This document shows, one piece after another, positions 23,275 through 30,861 of a stretch of 64,000 nt of DNA. The stretch covers positions 2,636,001 through 2,700,000 of the forward strand of contig NZ_OX365700.1 of assembly GCF_947241125.1 (NCBI RefSeq). Reading direction: 5' to 3'. The notes under the pieces are model-generated. The model was not told the DNA's origin, made no database searches, and saw nothing but the letters and a program-made list of their open reading frames with translations. The first letter of the stretch is position 1; each line of letters opens with the position of its first letter. The position numbers were made by a program, and so were the translations under genes. This DNA is from Nitrospira tepida (GTDB lineage: Bacteria > Nitrospirota > Nitrospiria > Nitrospirales > Nitrospiraceae).

Positions 23275-23424
23275 ATGCGAAAACCCTATAAACGCAAGCA
23301 GCGCTCCTGTGCGCTCTGCAAGCCGCACAAAGTTGGTTGGGCTAAACGATGGAAAGCAAAAGAAGCCGCGCGGCGTCTCAGCATGTTCGACGATTGTCGA
23401 ATTACTACGCGCGGTGTGCGGTGA
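23275..23424 (+). CDS. Small basic CxxC protein, unknown
   Basis: 49 residues starting immediately after the TAA of the preceding gene. It reads MRKPYKRKQRSCALCKPHKV then GWAKRWKAKEAARRL. The SCALCKPHK motif has a single CxxC plus His, possibly a zinc-binding knuckle, in a very basic protein. Similar small ORFs are, from memory, a recurrent third gene after DUF4258 modules. The C-terminal part after RRLSMF looks eroded compared with the usual length. Function unknown. Confidence 0.65.
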   Translation: MRKPYKRKQRSCALCKPHKVGWAKRWKAKEAARRLSMFDDCRITTRGVR

Positions 23425-23512
23425 TTGCCTCTGAGACCACTACCTGGATGCTCTTCCTGCGTTTCCTTGCTATTCCGCTGCCATCCTATTTCCTCAATTA
23501 GGCCCAGGTCCT

Positions 23513-23641
23513 ATGAGCCCATCAGCCATCGTCCAAAAGCTTTGGAACTACTGTAACGTCCTCCGCGACGACCTGTCTGCGTGGGACCTGCCCGCGCTGC
23601 AGCAGGCGGACGGACAGGCAGGCGGGATGAGCTATGGCTAA
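23513..23641 (+). pseudogene. hsdM-like 5' fragment 3
   Basis: MSPSAIVQKLWNYCNVLRDD is a perfect type I methylase N-terminus. A 51-bp insertion (encoding LSAWDLPALQQADGQAGG, with GC-rich inverted ends CCTGTC and GACAGG) then interrupts it, followed by GMSYG and a stop. The remaining methylase is absent. Confidence 0.75.
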
Positions 23642-23686
23642 GGCTTCCGTGATCTGAAATGGATCTCCCCAACAAGGACCGTGTCC

Positions 23687-23833
23687 AAGTCGAAGGGGCA
23701 TAAGTATATTGTGGATGGCGTTGTACGGACACCCAATGGTCAAACCGCTCTCGTCCGGACCGTGTGGATTGTTGACACAGGTTGTGACACGCCGCGCTCA
23801 GTGACGGCGTATCCGAGAGAACAGGAGCCATAA
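23687..23833 (+). pseudogene. DUF6883-like gene, C-terminal remnant
   Basis: One plus-strand frame gives KYIVDGVVRTPNGQTALVRT then VWIVDTGCDTPRSVTAYP. This is the typical ending of small DUF6883 proteins, which normally precede DUF4926 genes like the one at 23836. No start codon or N-terminal half is present, so this is a truncated gene. Confidence 0.6.
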
Positions 23834-23835
23834 CG

Positions 23836-24066
23836 ATGATCAGAGAACACGATAGAGTTGTCCTGGTCATAGACGCTTCGTCTGAAGGCCTCGTGGCGGG
23901 TGATGTCGGGACGGTGGTTCACATCTATCGTGACGGTGAGGCTTACGAGGTCGAGTTCACCACCCTGGAAGGCAAGACCGCCGCGGTGATCACGGTGGAG
24001 GCCGCCCAGGTTCGTCCTGTGGGCAGACGGGAGATCACTCACGCTGGTGAGCTGGCTTCGCGGTAA
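23836..24066 (+). CDS. DUF4926 domain protein
   Basis: 76 residues, ATG preceded by CAGGAG. The pattern VVLVIDASSEGLVAGDVGTV then YEVEFTTLEGKTAAVITVEA is the small beta-rich DUF4926 fold. These genes usually follow a DUF6883 gene, whose remnant lies just upstream, and the pair is considered TA-like. With the partner truncated, this gene is probably an orphan. Confidence 0.8.
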   Translation: MIREHDRVVLVIDASSEGLVAGDVGTVVHIYRDGEAYEVEFTTLEGKTAAVITVEAAQVRPVGRREITHAGELASR

Positions 24067-24090
24067 CCAAGAGCCCCACGCCTCATCAGG

Positions 24091-24234
24091 ATGGGTATAC
24101 CGCAGGACGTGATCGTCGTGACCCCAGAGGAATTCGAGGCGTACCGCGATGCGCCCGGGACCGTGATTCGAACAGCCCGTCAAGAAGGAAAGGTCCTCTA
24201 TGCCCATTCTCGAGATCTGGTCGGTCTGTTTTAA
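24091..24234 (+). pseudogene. Nucleotidyltransferase (MNT) gene, C-terminal remnant
   Basis: 47 codons: MGIPQDVIVVTPEEFEAYRD then GTVIRTARQEGKVLYAHSRD. This matches the C-terminal end of minimal nucleotidyltransferases of MNT-HEPN modules. The catalytic GSRARG and DxD parts are absent and no HEPN partner follows. It is therefore called as a fragment. Confidence 0.65.
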
Positions 24235-24265
24235 TCTCAAGCCATATGCGCTATGATTTGCAGCT

Positions 24266-24529
24266 ATGACGACCCCGAATCACGAAGACGTTCTCCTCAA
24301 GCGCATCACGGTCAACCCGCGTATCTTTGGAGGAAAGCCGATCATTCGAGGTCGCCGGCTCGCCGTGGAGCATGTCCTTGCCATGCTCGCCGCAGGTGAC
24401 TCGCACGAGACGATCCTCCAAGGCTATCCGTGGATGGAACCAGAGGACATCCAGGCCTGCCTCGCCTATGCGCATCGACTCGTCGGTCACGAACGGATTG
24501 AGCCACTGCCGCTTGAATCCGCCTCGTGA
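24266..24529 (+). CDS. DUF433 antitoxin, second pair
   Basis: 87 residues: LLKRITVNPRIFGGKPIIRG then HVLAMLAAGDSHETILQGYP and EDIQACLAYAHRLVGHE, a complete DUF433 helix-turn-helix protein. It is clearly paralogous to 17445-17693 in the defence operon. It overlaps its toxin gene by 4 bases. Being a free-standing pair, it shows that the embedded pair is not an obligate operon part. Confidence 0.88.
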   Translation: MTTPNHEDVLLKRITVNPRIFGGKPIIRGRRLAVEHVLAMLAAGDSHETILQGYPWMEPEDIQACLAYAHRLVGHERIEPLPLESAS

Positions 24530-24894
24530 AACTTCTGCTCGATACCTGTGTCTGGGGTGGTGCCGTTTATCCGCTGAAAGCCGCGGGGCACGATGTTGTC
24601 TGGGCGGGAGACTGGCCTACTGATCCCGGCGATGACGAGATTTTGGCCCTGGCACATTGGGAGGGTCGAATCCTCATTACCCTCGACAAGGACTTTGGCG
24701 AACTGGCCGTCGTGCGCGGGCAGGCTCATGCCGGGATTATCCGGCTGGTAATCTTGTCCGCTGCACAGCAGGCGCCTACTTGTCTACTAGCCCTGAATCG
24801 CTACGCCACAGAACTCCAATCTGATGCGATCGTGACCGTTGAGCCAGGACGAGTCCGTATTCGTCCTGCGGCTTCAAATCCTGAGTCGTCATGA
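24526..24894 (+). CDS. DUF5615 PIN-like toxin, second pair
   Basis: 122 residues from GTG 24526. Core: KLLLDTCVWGGAVYPLKAAG, GDWPTDPGDDEILALAHWEG, and ILITLDKDFGELAVVRG, with the Asp residues expected of PIN-like nucleases. The C-terminal half (ALNRYATELQSDAIVTVEPG) is more diverged from the operon copy. It is paired with the upstream DUF433 gene and predicted to cleave RNA when unneutralised. Confidence 0.85.
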   Translation: MKLLLDTCVWGGAVYPLKAAGHDVVWAGDWPTDPGDDEILALAHWEGRILITLDKDFGELAVVRGQAHAGIIRLVILSAAQQAPTCLLALNRYATELQSDAIVTVEPGRVRIRPAASNPESS

Positions 24895-25197
24895 CCTGCT
24901 TCGGAGCATGCCGCCAATCCTCTTGTCCATCGCTTGCGATGAGAGCGCGACGTGATTGAGAAGAAAGACCATGTTCCGGGAGTCTTTTCCAGACCGTTAG
25001 CCCCGGTTCTCTCCCTCCCTCGTGACAACCCAAGCCTGCTGGTCACTGCCGGTTCATGCCTTCGTCCGAACGGGAGCCGGTCTTGCTATCCAATCCGCCT
25101 GCTTGACGGCCCGGCTTTCTTGCGCGTACCGTATTGACCAGCCGTCGGTCTGTTGACCCATCTTTTTTCCCATGCTTGGACGAAAGGGGGTACGACG
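24895..25197. other. Intergenic end of the accessory island
   Basis: Contains one more GTTCCGGGAGTCTTTTCC motif (24973-24990), the fourth in the island. No gene, attachment site or tRNA could be recognised. The neighbouring genes to the right are of ordinary lineage type. Confidence 0.35.
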
Positions 25198-25434
25198 ATG
25201 CTGCCCTCCCACCTCTCCTTCATCGAATCGCTCCACGGCGAGATGCGGCAAGCCTTCTACGATCAACACAAGGCGATGGCCCACGTGATGCACCTGGGCC
25301 TGTTCCTGCTGCCGCTCGCGGGGCTGTTGGTCCGAGGCCTGGTCGGCGCGGTCTTAGGCCTGACGCTCTTCATCCTGTGCTATTACCTGCTGCCCTATGT
25401 CTGGGACGTGACGCACGGAAATCGTCACGTCTGA
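25198..25434 (+). CDS. Small membrane protein, unknown
   Basis: 78 residues from ATG 25198, chosen over an upstream in-frame start because an AAAGGGGG site lies just before it. The soluble N-terminal 30 residues are followed by two closely spaced hydrophobic segments (HVMHLGLFLLPLAGLLV and AVLGLTLFILCYYLLPYVW). It has no family I can name. It stands alone between the island and a lipoprotein gene. Confidence 0.6.
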   Translation: MLPSHLSFIESLHGEMRQAFYDQHKAMAHVMHLGLFLLPLAGLLVRGLVGAVLGLTLFILCYYLLPYVWDVTHGNRHV

Positions 25435-25496
25435 GGCGCGTCACGCGACTGTCGGTCAGGGCCGGCGAGTCTTAAGTTGATCCAGTAAAAACAGGT

Positions 25497-25997
25497 TTAG
25501 CGCGGCTGGCACCGTTGCCCGCCCAGTCCGTCCGGCAGGCAGCGGATCGTTCCGTGGTAGTCCGGTCCGACCGGCGCCGGGATCGTATAGGCTGGAACAG
25601 GGTAGTCGGGGAGGCTTGGACGGGTCGGCGGGCTCGGGGTCCACAGTCGTATCGGAGGAACCTGCGTCTGTGCCGAGCCACCCGGCTGCATCGGAATCGA
25701 TGAGGGCACGAGAGGGATGGCATCCGATTGAACATCTGATGGGACAGGCTGGGACTCGATTGTCGAAGACAGCGCGTTGGAGACCGGAGGCGGGGCCGGG
25801 GTTGCCGCCGGCGCACGAGGCTGTTCCACCTGCAGCGCCCGTATCGCCTCAAGGTTTCTTTTTCCGTTCTCTTCAGCAGTCAGTGCTCGCATGTCAACCA
25901 CCTCATCGAACAGGCCGGGCGGACAGGCGGACAGAGCCAGAGAGACGCCGATCATCGGGGCGCCAACCCATCCGATGGAATGCCGCCACTGTCGCAT
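25497..25997 (-). CDS. Proline-rich putative lipoprotein
   Basis: 166 residues. The N-terminus carries a signal with a lipobox-like LSAC (MIGVSLALSACPPGLFDEVV) near residue 25, so lipidation and periplasmic or outer-membrane location are likely. The rest is Pro/Ala/Ser-rich and low in complexity (APAATPAPPPVSN, LWTPSPPTRPSLPDYPVPAY), with a C-terminal RCLPDGLGGQRCQPR that has two Cys. Function unknown. The start could also be the internal Met 15. Confidence 0.6.
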   Translation of the reverse strand: MRQWRHSIGWVGAPMIGVSLALSACPPGLFDEVVDMRALTAEENGKRNLEAIRALQVEQPRAPAATPAPPPVSNALSSTIESQPVPSDVQSDAIPLVPSSIPMQPGGSAQTQVPPIRLWTPSPPTRPSLPDYPVPAYTIPAPVGPDYHGTIRCLPDGLGGQRCQPR

Positions 25998-26223
25998 GTC
26001 CTGGCCCCTGATGACCGACCGACGAAAAGTCTAACGAGGGCAGCGTCGGGCGGTCAAACTGCCTTGCCCTGCGAGGACAGGCCGCGCGTGACGGCATCCC
26101 AGAGTCACCAGCCAGGGGTCTCACGAGTCAGCCGCCGTCGATCCCGCTCCTATGCTGGAGGAAGCAGGGGCTGCGTCGTCCCGCGAAGCGAAACGGAGAA
26201 GCAAAACAGAATGGAGGCATGCG

Positions 26224-26412
26224 ATGGCGAGATACAGTGAGGGCTCGCGCAAATCCGTGAAACGGGCCATGCACAAACGGAAACAAGGCACGCTGCGAAG
26301 CGGAAAAAGCAAAAAGAAGGTGACGCGCCGGAAGCAGGCCATTGCCATCGGCCTGTCCGAGGCGAGACGGAAAGGTCACAAGGTGCCAAGGAAAAAGCCA
26401 AGGAAAAAATAG
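26224..26412 (+). CDS. Small Lys/Arg-rich protein (DUF6496-like)
   Basis: 62 residues starting at ATG 26224 with GGAGG ten bases upstream. It reads MARYSEGSRKSVKRAMHKRK then GTLRSGKSKKKVTRRKQAIA and IGLSEARRKGHKVP, ending in a Lys/Arg run. This composition and pattern fit the DUF6496 family of small nucleic-acid-binding-type proteins. The role is probably DNA or RNA binding, but it is not proven. Confidence 0.7.
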   Translation: MARYSEGSRKSVKRAMHKRKQGTLRSGKSKKKVTRRKQAIAIGLSEARRKGHKVPRKKPRKK

Positions 26413-26622
26413 CCTGGCTCACGCCGCTCGGCCAGCGAAGAGAGGCCGACCGGCGAGGCCCTGGCGGAGTGACGCATGCCTGTCATGATGGTCCAACCGG
26501 CCGCCCGCAGGCGGGTTGGCGGCGTCAGCCGTCTCACTCGCATTTCGCGAGGACAGCAACGATCAGCGCGATGGATAGAGTAGGTGCCGCCGAAGAGCCT
26601 CTCCGCCCGCTCCCGTCCCGCG

Positions 26623-27045
26623 TCAGACTCCGGTGCGAGGATGGCTGTCGGCGAGCGACACGCTCGTCAGGGTTCGATCGTTCGTCCTGCCTGCCGGCGC
26701 CTCGGTCTTTCGTTTGATCCCCAACGCCGTCATGCCCCAACAACCGGCCACGAAGACGACGTGGAACAGGACGTCGCTCCAGGGACCAAAGAGGTAGGCT
26801 GCTTCTCCGCCTTGCGCGTAGGCGAGAAAGAGCGTGAGGGCGCCGACCGTCAGCCAGCGAGTTCCCGCCATCACCGCCGACCGCTCCAGCTTCTCGCGGC
26901 CCTCCAGGGTCGAGTCTGCGTGGAAGGATCGCCGGCCGCTGAGCCAGATCCGTCCGAAATGCGGCCAGTTCCGATGCTGGAGAAATACCAGCCCCCCGAA
27001 GACAATCAAACTTCCCAATAGGGTCAAATCGAACGTGCTGATCAT
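26623..27045 (-). CDS. Membrane protein with three hydrophobic segments
   Basis: 140 residues; ATG at 27045 with an AAGGGAG site. Hydrophobic stretches are near residues 5-22 (FDLTLLGSLIVFGGLVFLQ), 62-80 (RWLTVGALTLFLAYAQGG) and 90-108 (LFHVVFVAGCWGMTALGI). The C-terminus is polar. No known domain is recognised. It is not clearly co-transcribed with any neighbour. Confidence 0.55.
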   Translation of the reverse strand: MISTFDLTLLGSLIVFGGLVFLQHRNWPHFGRIWLSGRRSFHADSTLEGREKLERSAVMAGTRWLTVGALTLFLAYAQGGEAAYLFGPWSDVLFHVVFVAGCWGMTALGIKRKTEAPAGRTNDRTLTSVSLADSHPRTGV

Positions 27046-27382
27046 GCGGCGCTCCCTTGCAGCGAGACACCACCAGACGAGCCGGACTCAGAACTGAGTA
27101 CTCAGAAGCTGAGGAATCGCTCGGCGGGGATGGACGGCAGGCGTTACGACATACGGCTCACGAATCCAGATGACTGCCATGGTGTGAACGGGGCTACCGT
27201 ACAACAAGCGGCCGGCCCGAAACAAGTACCCCAGGCTCCCCATCTGATACACCGCCGATCGAGGGTCCAGTTCTGTCCAACCGCTCAGGCCGACGTGGGG
27301 GATTCTCCTAGTTATGCCCCCTAGGGTTTGGTGTTTTCATAAGCTGTAAGGATTGTTGGATCATCACCGGAGCCCCCTTACG
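27046..27382. other. Intergenic region
   Basis: It separates the membrane-protein gene from the divergent lipoprotein gene. A CTCAGAACTGAGTACTCAG-like near-palindrome lies at 27087-27106, and CCCCCTAGGG at 27317-27326. No gene is supported. Confidence 0.35.
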
Positions 27383-28060
27383 ATGCACAAGACTGGCGGC
27401 CATCACTCTACGTTGCGCTCGCTCGCCCTACTCCTACTGGTCGCCGGCTGTGCGACGACCTACGAGCCGCATCTGGTCCTTCCCTCCGCTTCTCTCAACC
27501 GTTCGATCGATGCGGCCGTGGAGCTGCATCCCCTGGTCGCTTCGGACGAGATCCTTTCAGGGCAGCATCGCTATGGCGTGCTCGCGGATGATTTTACGAA
27601 TCCACCTCCTTCGAAGCTGACCCAGACCCTGACGGCGGAGATCCTGGCGGAGCTGTCGGCTCACAAGGTCTTCCGTACCGTGAGCGCCTACGAACCGGAA
27701 CCAGATCTCTTGCTGACCGGCCGCATCGATCAGTTTTACGAACATGACCGGCGCAAGCCCTGGACCTATGTCCCACACTATTCGGATCAGCTCGCGGCCC
27801 TCTTCCGGCTGAACACCTACAAGCGGACGGGGGAGGTCCGATTGACGCTGATCTTGCTGAAACCCACCGGCGCCCGCGTCGGGTCCTATACCGGCCAGGC
27901 GCAGTTCCAGGAAGACTACACGCCCCATAGTGAACTGAGACCCGGCGATCGGCTCAATCGCGCCTTCGGCCAAGCCCTCGCGCAGATCCGCGACGAGATG
28001 CTGTCGGACCCTGATCTTCCCAAGATGCGCCGAGTGGACGATCACACTGCCCGCCGCTAA
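27383..28060 (+). CDS. Putative lipoprotein, unknown
   Basis: 225 residues from ATG 27383. The signal with lipobox VAGC (ALLLLVAGCATTYEP, Cys near residue 23) predicts a lipoprotein. The mature part has alternating strands and helices (HRYGVLADDFTNPPPSKLTQ, VRLTLILLKPTGARVGSY), similar in layout to GNA1162/LptE-like and YajG-like envelope lipoproteins. No specific family match. A hairpin overlaps its stop codon. Confidence 0.65.
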   Translation: MHKTGGHHSTLRSLALLLLVAGCATTYEPHLVLPSASLNRSIDAAVELHPLVASDEILSGQHRYGVLADDFTNPPPSKLTQTLTAEILAELSAHKVFRTVSAYEPEPDLLLTGRIDQFYEHDRRKPWTYVPHYSDQLAALFRLNTYKRTGEVRLTLILLKPTGARVGSYTGQAQFQEDYTPHSELRPGDRLNRAFGQALAQIRDEMLSDPDLPKMRRVDDHTARR

Positions 28061-28067
28061 GGCGGGC
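28049..28067 (+). terminator. Hairpin around the lipoprotein stop codon
   Basis: GCCCGCC GCTAA GGCGGGC forms a 7-bp GC stem with the TAA stop in its loop. No T run follows, so it may be a terminator without a U tract or an mRNA-end stabiliser. Confidence 0.4.
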
Positions 28068-28155
28068 GGCGACGGCCTGCCTCAGAAGGCTATGAGCCCT
28101 GAAACCGGCCGGCGTAGCCTGTCGAAGCACACATATCGAGTTTTTCCCCAGCCTG

Positions 28156-28545
28156 TTAGACGCTCGGCGGATCTTCGCGATCTTCCCCGGTCAGCACCGT
28201 CGCCTCCCTCGCTTCCAGTGCTTGGACTTCCGTCAGGATGCCGAGGAGCACCTGGCGGCGCTGTTGCAGGGCGGTTTTGGGCAGATCCTTGGCCATCGGC
28301 TCTTGAGCGGATGCCGGCAAGTTCACGATGGCCTCCGCCTCGGCGACCGTTGCGTACTTATAGGCTTCGACATAGCGATGGCCTTGGCCATAAAGCCGGA
28401 CGAGCAGGTCTTCCGTTTCGGCATCGAATGCCTGAAAATTCGGATGGACCGGCGCCCGATGGTCCAACCCTTCGAGCTTGTCGAGTTGTGCCTTGAGCTG
28501 ATCGCTCCTTGTCAGCGGTGAGAACGAGGCGTTGGTGTTGGGCAT
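28156..28545 (-). CDS. Hypothetical soluble protein
   Basis: 129 residues. The start at 28545 is supported by GGAGGAG a few bases upstream; the frame extends further but that part lacks a site. It is helical and charged (LKAQLDKLEGLDHRAPVHPN, HRYVEAYKYATVAEAEAIVN, LQQRRQVLLGILTEVQALEA). No domain is recognised and no obvious operon partner exists. Divergent from the next gene. Confidence 0.55.
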   Translation of the reverse strand: MPNTNASFSPLTRSDQLKAQLDKLEGLDHRAPVHPNFQAFDAETEDLLVRLYGQGHRYVEAYKYATVAEAEAIVNLPASAQEPMAKDLPKTALQQRRQVLLGILTEVQALEAREATVLTGEDREDPPSV

Positions 28546-28745
28546 GACAGCTCCTCCGTGGTGAAGGCCCGAGCTTCGCCCACGTCGATCGGTTCTGTTA
28601 CTCGGAGAAACCCTGGTGGGGCCGTCGCATTCGCAATGCTCTTCAGGCAGCCCGCTCCAGGGGTTCCACCCAGTATGGTTCCAACACCTGTGCCAGTAGG
28701 CTTTGTCACCGGACCCTCTTCTCCATTCCTCTTTATGGTGATGCC

Positions 28746-29060
28746 ATGCCGGAAGAGAAGCCTGATCAGCGACAGCATGATACTTCGGACAGCAGCCGGG
28801 CTGATGCATCGGGCGATACCAAGGACATGAAGATTGCCGGTTGTCCCGTCCATGTGACCTATCATGCTCATCCCGATGGGACCTGGATTGTTCAGGGCTC
28901 TGTCCAATGCGGGGCCGAAGACCAGCGCACCAGCCAGATCGTGACGGTCGGGCCTTATCCCGATCGGGACACCGGCGAGAAGGACCTGTTCGACCGTATC
29001 GCCACCCTGCTCGGCCGCAATGAAGACCGTAATACCTCGCGGATCAAGAACTGGGCATGA
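28746..29060 (+). CDS. Hypothetical protein
   Basis: 104 residues, ATG 28746. After a disordered N-terminus of about 28 residues (DQRQHDTSDSSRADASGD) it has a small beta-rich region: VHVTYHAHPDGTWIVQGSVQ, then DQRTSQIVTVGPYPDRDTGE and a helical end. No known domain is assigned. The start may be the later Met 28 (MKIAGCPVHV), which would remove the disordered part. Confidence 0.5.
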   Translation: MPEEKPDQRQHDTSDSSRADASGDTKDMKIAGCPVHVTYHAHPDGTWIVQGSVQCGAEDQRTSQIVTVGPYPDRDTGEKDLFDRIATLLGRNEDRNTSRIKNWA

Positions 29061-29204
29061 AGGGAATGGGCGGGCTTATTGTTGACATCTCGCAATGGGC
29101 CCTCTGTTGGGAAACCTCCGATCTCGCCTGGTAAACTTGTCCATTCTCCAGCCTCTTTTCCCCTCAGACCGTCTTGTTCCTTGACCCTTCGACAATCGGA
29201 CAGT

Positions 29205-29231
29205 AGAATGGTTCCGTTTTGGAACCATTCT
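29205..29231. promoter_or_regulatory. Perfect 11-bp palindrome upstream of vapB
   Basis: AGAATGGTTCC GTTTT GGAACCATTCT, 22 bases before the vapB start. Such palindromes are typical operators for VapB/VapBC autorepression. It could alternatively act as a hairpin. Confidence 0.65.
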
Positions 29232-29253
29232 GATGTCTTAAATTAGGTGCTTT

Positions 29254-29496
29254 ATGGCCACCGTCACGATCAAAAACATTCCCGAGCCGATCTATCGCGC
29301 CCTCAAGCTCCAGGCGGCCCGCCATCATCGAAGTCTCAATCAGGAGGTCATTGCCCTATTGGAATCCGGCAGCCGGAGCATGCCGAAGGATCCCGACGCC
29401 TTCTTGGCGCACGCCAGACAAATGCGCATCACTCCGCGAAACGGCCGGTTGACCGATGCCAAGCTAAATCGCCTGAAGCGGCAGGGACGATTGTGA
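29254..29496 (+). CDS. vapB: VapB/FitA-like antitoxin
   Basis: 80 residues. An Arc-type ribbon-helix-helix fold forms the N-terminus (MATVTIKNIPEPIYRALKLQ, then HHRSLNQEVIALLES), followed by a C-terminal tail (LTDAKLNRLKRQGRL) for toxin contact. The stop overlaps the toxin GTG by 4 bases. The palindrome at 29205 is the likely operator. This pair is intact, unlike the damaged modules on the left. Confidence 0.88.
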   Translation: MATVTIKNIPEPIYRALKLQAARHHRSLNQEVIALLESGSRSMPKDPDAFLAHARQMRITPRNGRLTDAKLNRLKRQGRL

Positions 29497-29894
29497 TTGT
29501 CGTCGACACGAATCTGTTGGTGTACCTATTCGTGCGAGGGAGCCGGACGGACGAGGCCGAATCGGTGTTCCAGAATGACGCCGTCTGGGCAGCTCCATGG
29601 CTCTGGAGATCCGAGTTTCGGAACAGCCTCGCCGGCCTTGCCCGTCGCGGCGAGGTCACGTTCCATGAGGCCCTCCACCTGACTCAGGAAGCCGAGCGCT
29701 GGATGGAAGGTCGAGAATACATCGTTCGCTCCGCCCATGTGCTTCAACTGGCCGAGCGATCGGGATGCTCCGCTTATGATTGCGAGTTTGTCGCCGTTGC
29801 AGAAGATCTGGCGGTTTCGCTTGTGACCGCCGATCGGCAAGTGCTGCGAGCGTTTCCTTCGATCGCCGTTTCACCCGACAAGTTCATGGTCTAA
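29493..29894 (+). CDS. vapC: VapC-like PIN-domain ribonuclease toxin
   Basis: 133 residues from GTG 29493. PIN core: MIVVDTNLLVYLFV (first Asp), PWLWRSEFRNSL (Glu), CSAYDCEFVAVA (Asp) and VTADRQVLRAFP (Asp). It would cleave RNA when VapB is lost. Its last 11 bases overlap the convergent 3' end of pxpC, so the ends of the two genes share coding sequence. Confidence 0.9.
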   Translation: MIVVDTNLLVYLFVRGSRTDEAESVFQNDAVWAAPWLWRSEFRNSLAGLARRGEVTFHEALHLTQEAERWMEGREYIVRSAHVLQLAERSGCSAYDCEFVAVAEDLAVSLVTADRQVLRAFPSIAVSPDKFMV

Positions 29895-30861
29895 CCTCTG
29901 CGGCTGGAGGCATCGTCTCGTTGAGGTCCTTCCATTGCGCCTTCAGGATGGCCTGGGCCTCGGGGAGGGTCGTCGGCGTGAACGAGACGGTGTCGCCCGG
30001 CAGCAATTGCCCGGCCAGGTGCAGATCCGCCGAGATCACGACCGCGATGATCGGATAGCCGCCGATCGTCTGGCGGTCGGCCATCAGGAGAATCGGCTGA
30101 CCATCGGGCGGGACCTGGAGCGCCCCCAACGCCGTCCCGTCGGAAATCCGCGCTTCCGCCCGTGCCTGCGTCAGCCTTGGTCCTTCCAAGCGATACCCCA
30201 TGCGATTCGATCGGCTGGAGAGCCGGTAGGGGTTGGCGGCCAGCACGTCAAACGCCTGTGGCGCAAAGGACGAGAGCTGTGGCCCGGGCAGGATTCGAAG
30301 CGTGGCGGCGGCCGAGTAACTCGGACGCAGTCGCTCCGGCAGGGAGCGACCGATCATCGCCTGCTGATGCGGTCCGGCTGTTCCACCGATGAGACAGTCA
30401 CCTGCGGCCAACGCACGGCCCTTCAGCCCGCCGGTTCCGCTGGAGACATGGGTGGACCGGCTCCCCAGCACAACCGGGACATCAACCCCTCCGGCGACGG
30501 CAAGGTAGCCGCGTGCGCCGGATCGTCTGGTTCCGAACACGAGTCTGCTGCCGGCCTTCACCGGCACGCTGGTCCAGAGCGGCAGGGCGACACCGTTGAT
30601 CGCGGGACTGAGATCGGCGCCGGCGACTGCCACGACCGAGGCCGTCTCAAACAACAGTTCCGGTCCCTTGAGCGTGATTTCAAGCGCGGCCTCCTGATCG
30701 CGATTGCCGGCGAGCCGATTCGCAATGACATGGGACCGTCGGTCCATCGGGCCGCTGACTGGCATGCCGTATTGCTGGTACCCGTACCGTCCCCCATCTT
30801 GCACCGTGGTGAACCATCCGGGCTTGACCACCGTGATCCGAGCCGGTTTGTCCGCCATCAT
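29884..30861 (-). CDS. pxpC: 5-oxoprolinase subunit C (carboxyltransferase-like)
   Basis: 325 residues. The start region KPGWFTTVQDGGRYGYQQYG then MPVSGPMDRRSHVIANRLAG and the blocks ARGYLAVAGGVDVPVVLGSR and RSNRMGYRLEG are typical of the KipA/PxpC family (cyclophilin-like, biotin-dependent carboxyltransferase fold). With PxpA and PxpB it hydrolyses 5-oxoproline to glutamate using ATP. It overlaps pxpA by 4 bases. Third gene of the minus-strand pxpB-pxpA-pxpC operon. Confidence 0.92.
   Translation of the reverse strand: MMADKPARITVVKPGWFTTVQDGGRYGYQQYGMPVSGPMDRRSHVIANRLAGNRDQEAALEITLKGPELLFETASVVAVAGADLSPAINGVALPLWTSVPVKAGSRLVFGTRRSGARGYLAVAGGVDVPVVLGSRSTHVSSGTGGLKGRALAAGDCLIGGTAGPHQQAMIGRSLPERLRPSYSAAATLRILPGPQLSSFAPQAFDVLAANPYRLSSRSNRMGYRLEGPRLTQARAEARISDGTALGALQVPPDGQPILLMADRQTIGGYPIIAVVISADLHLAGQLLPGDTVSFTPTTLPEAQAILKAQWKDLNETMPPAAEVRP

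Noticed and set aside
24895-25197. Attachment site of an integrative element at the island end
   Set aside because: No integrase, tRNA gene or direct repeat matching the other island edge could be found by eye.
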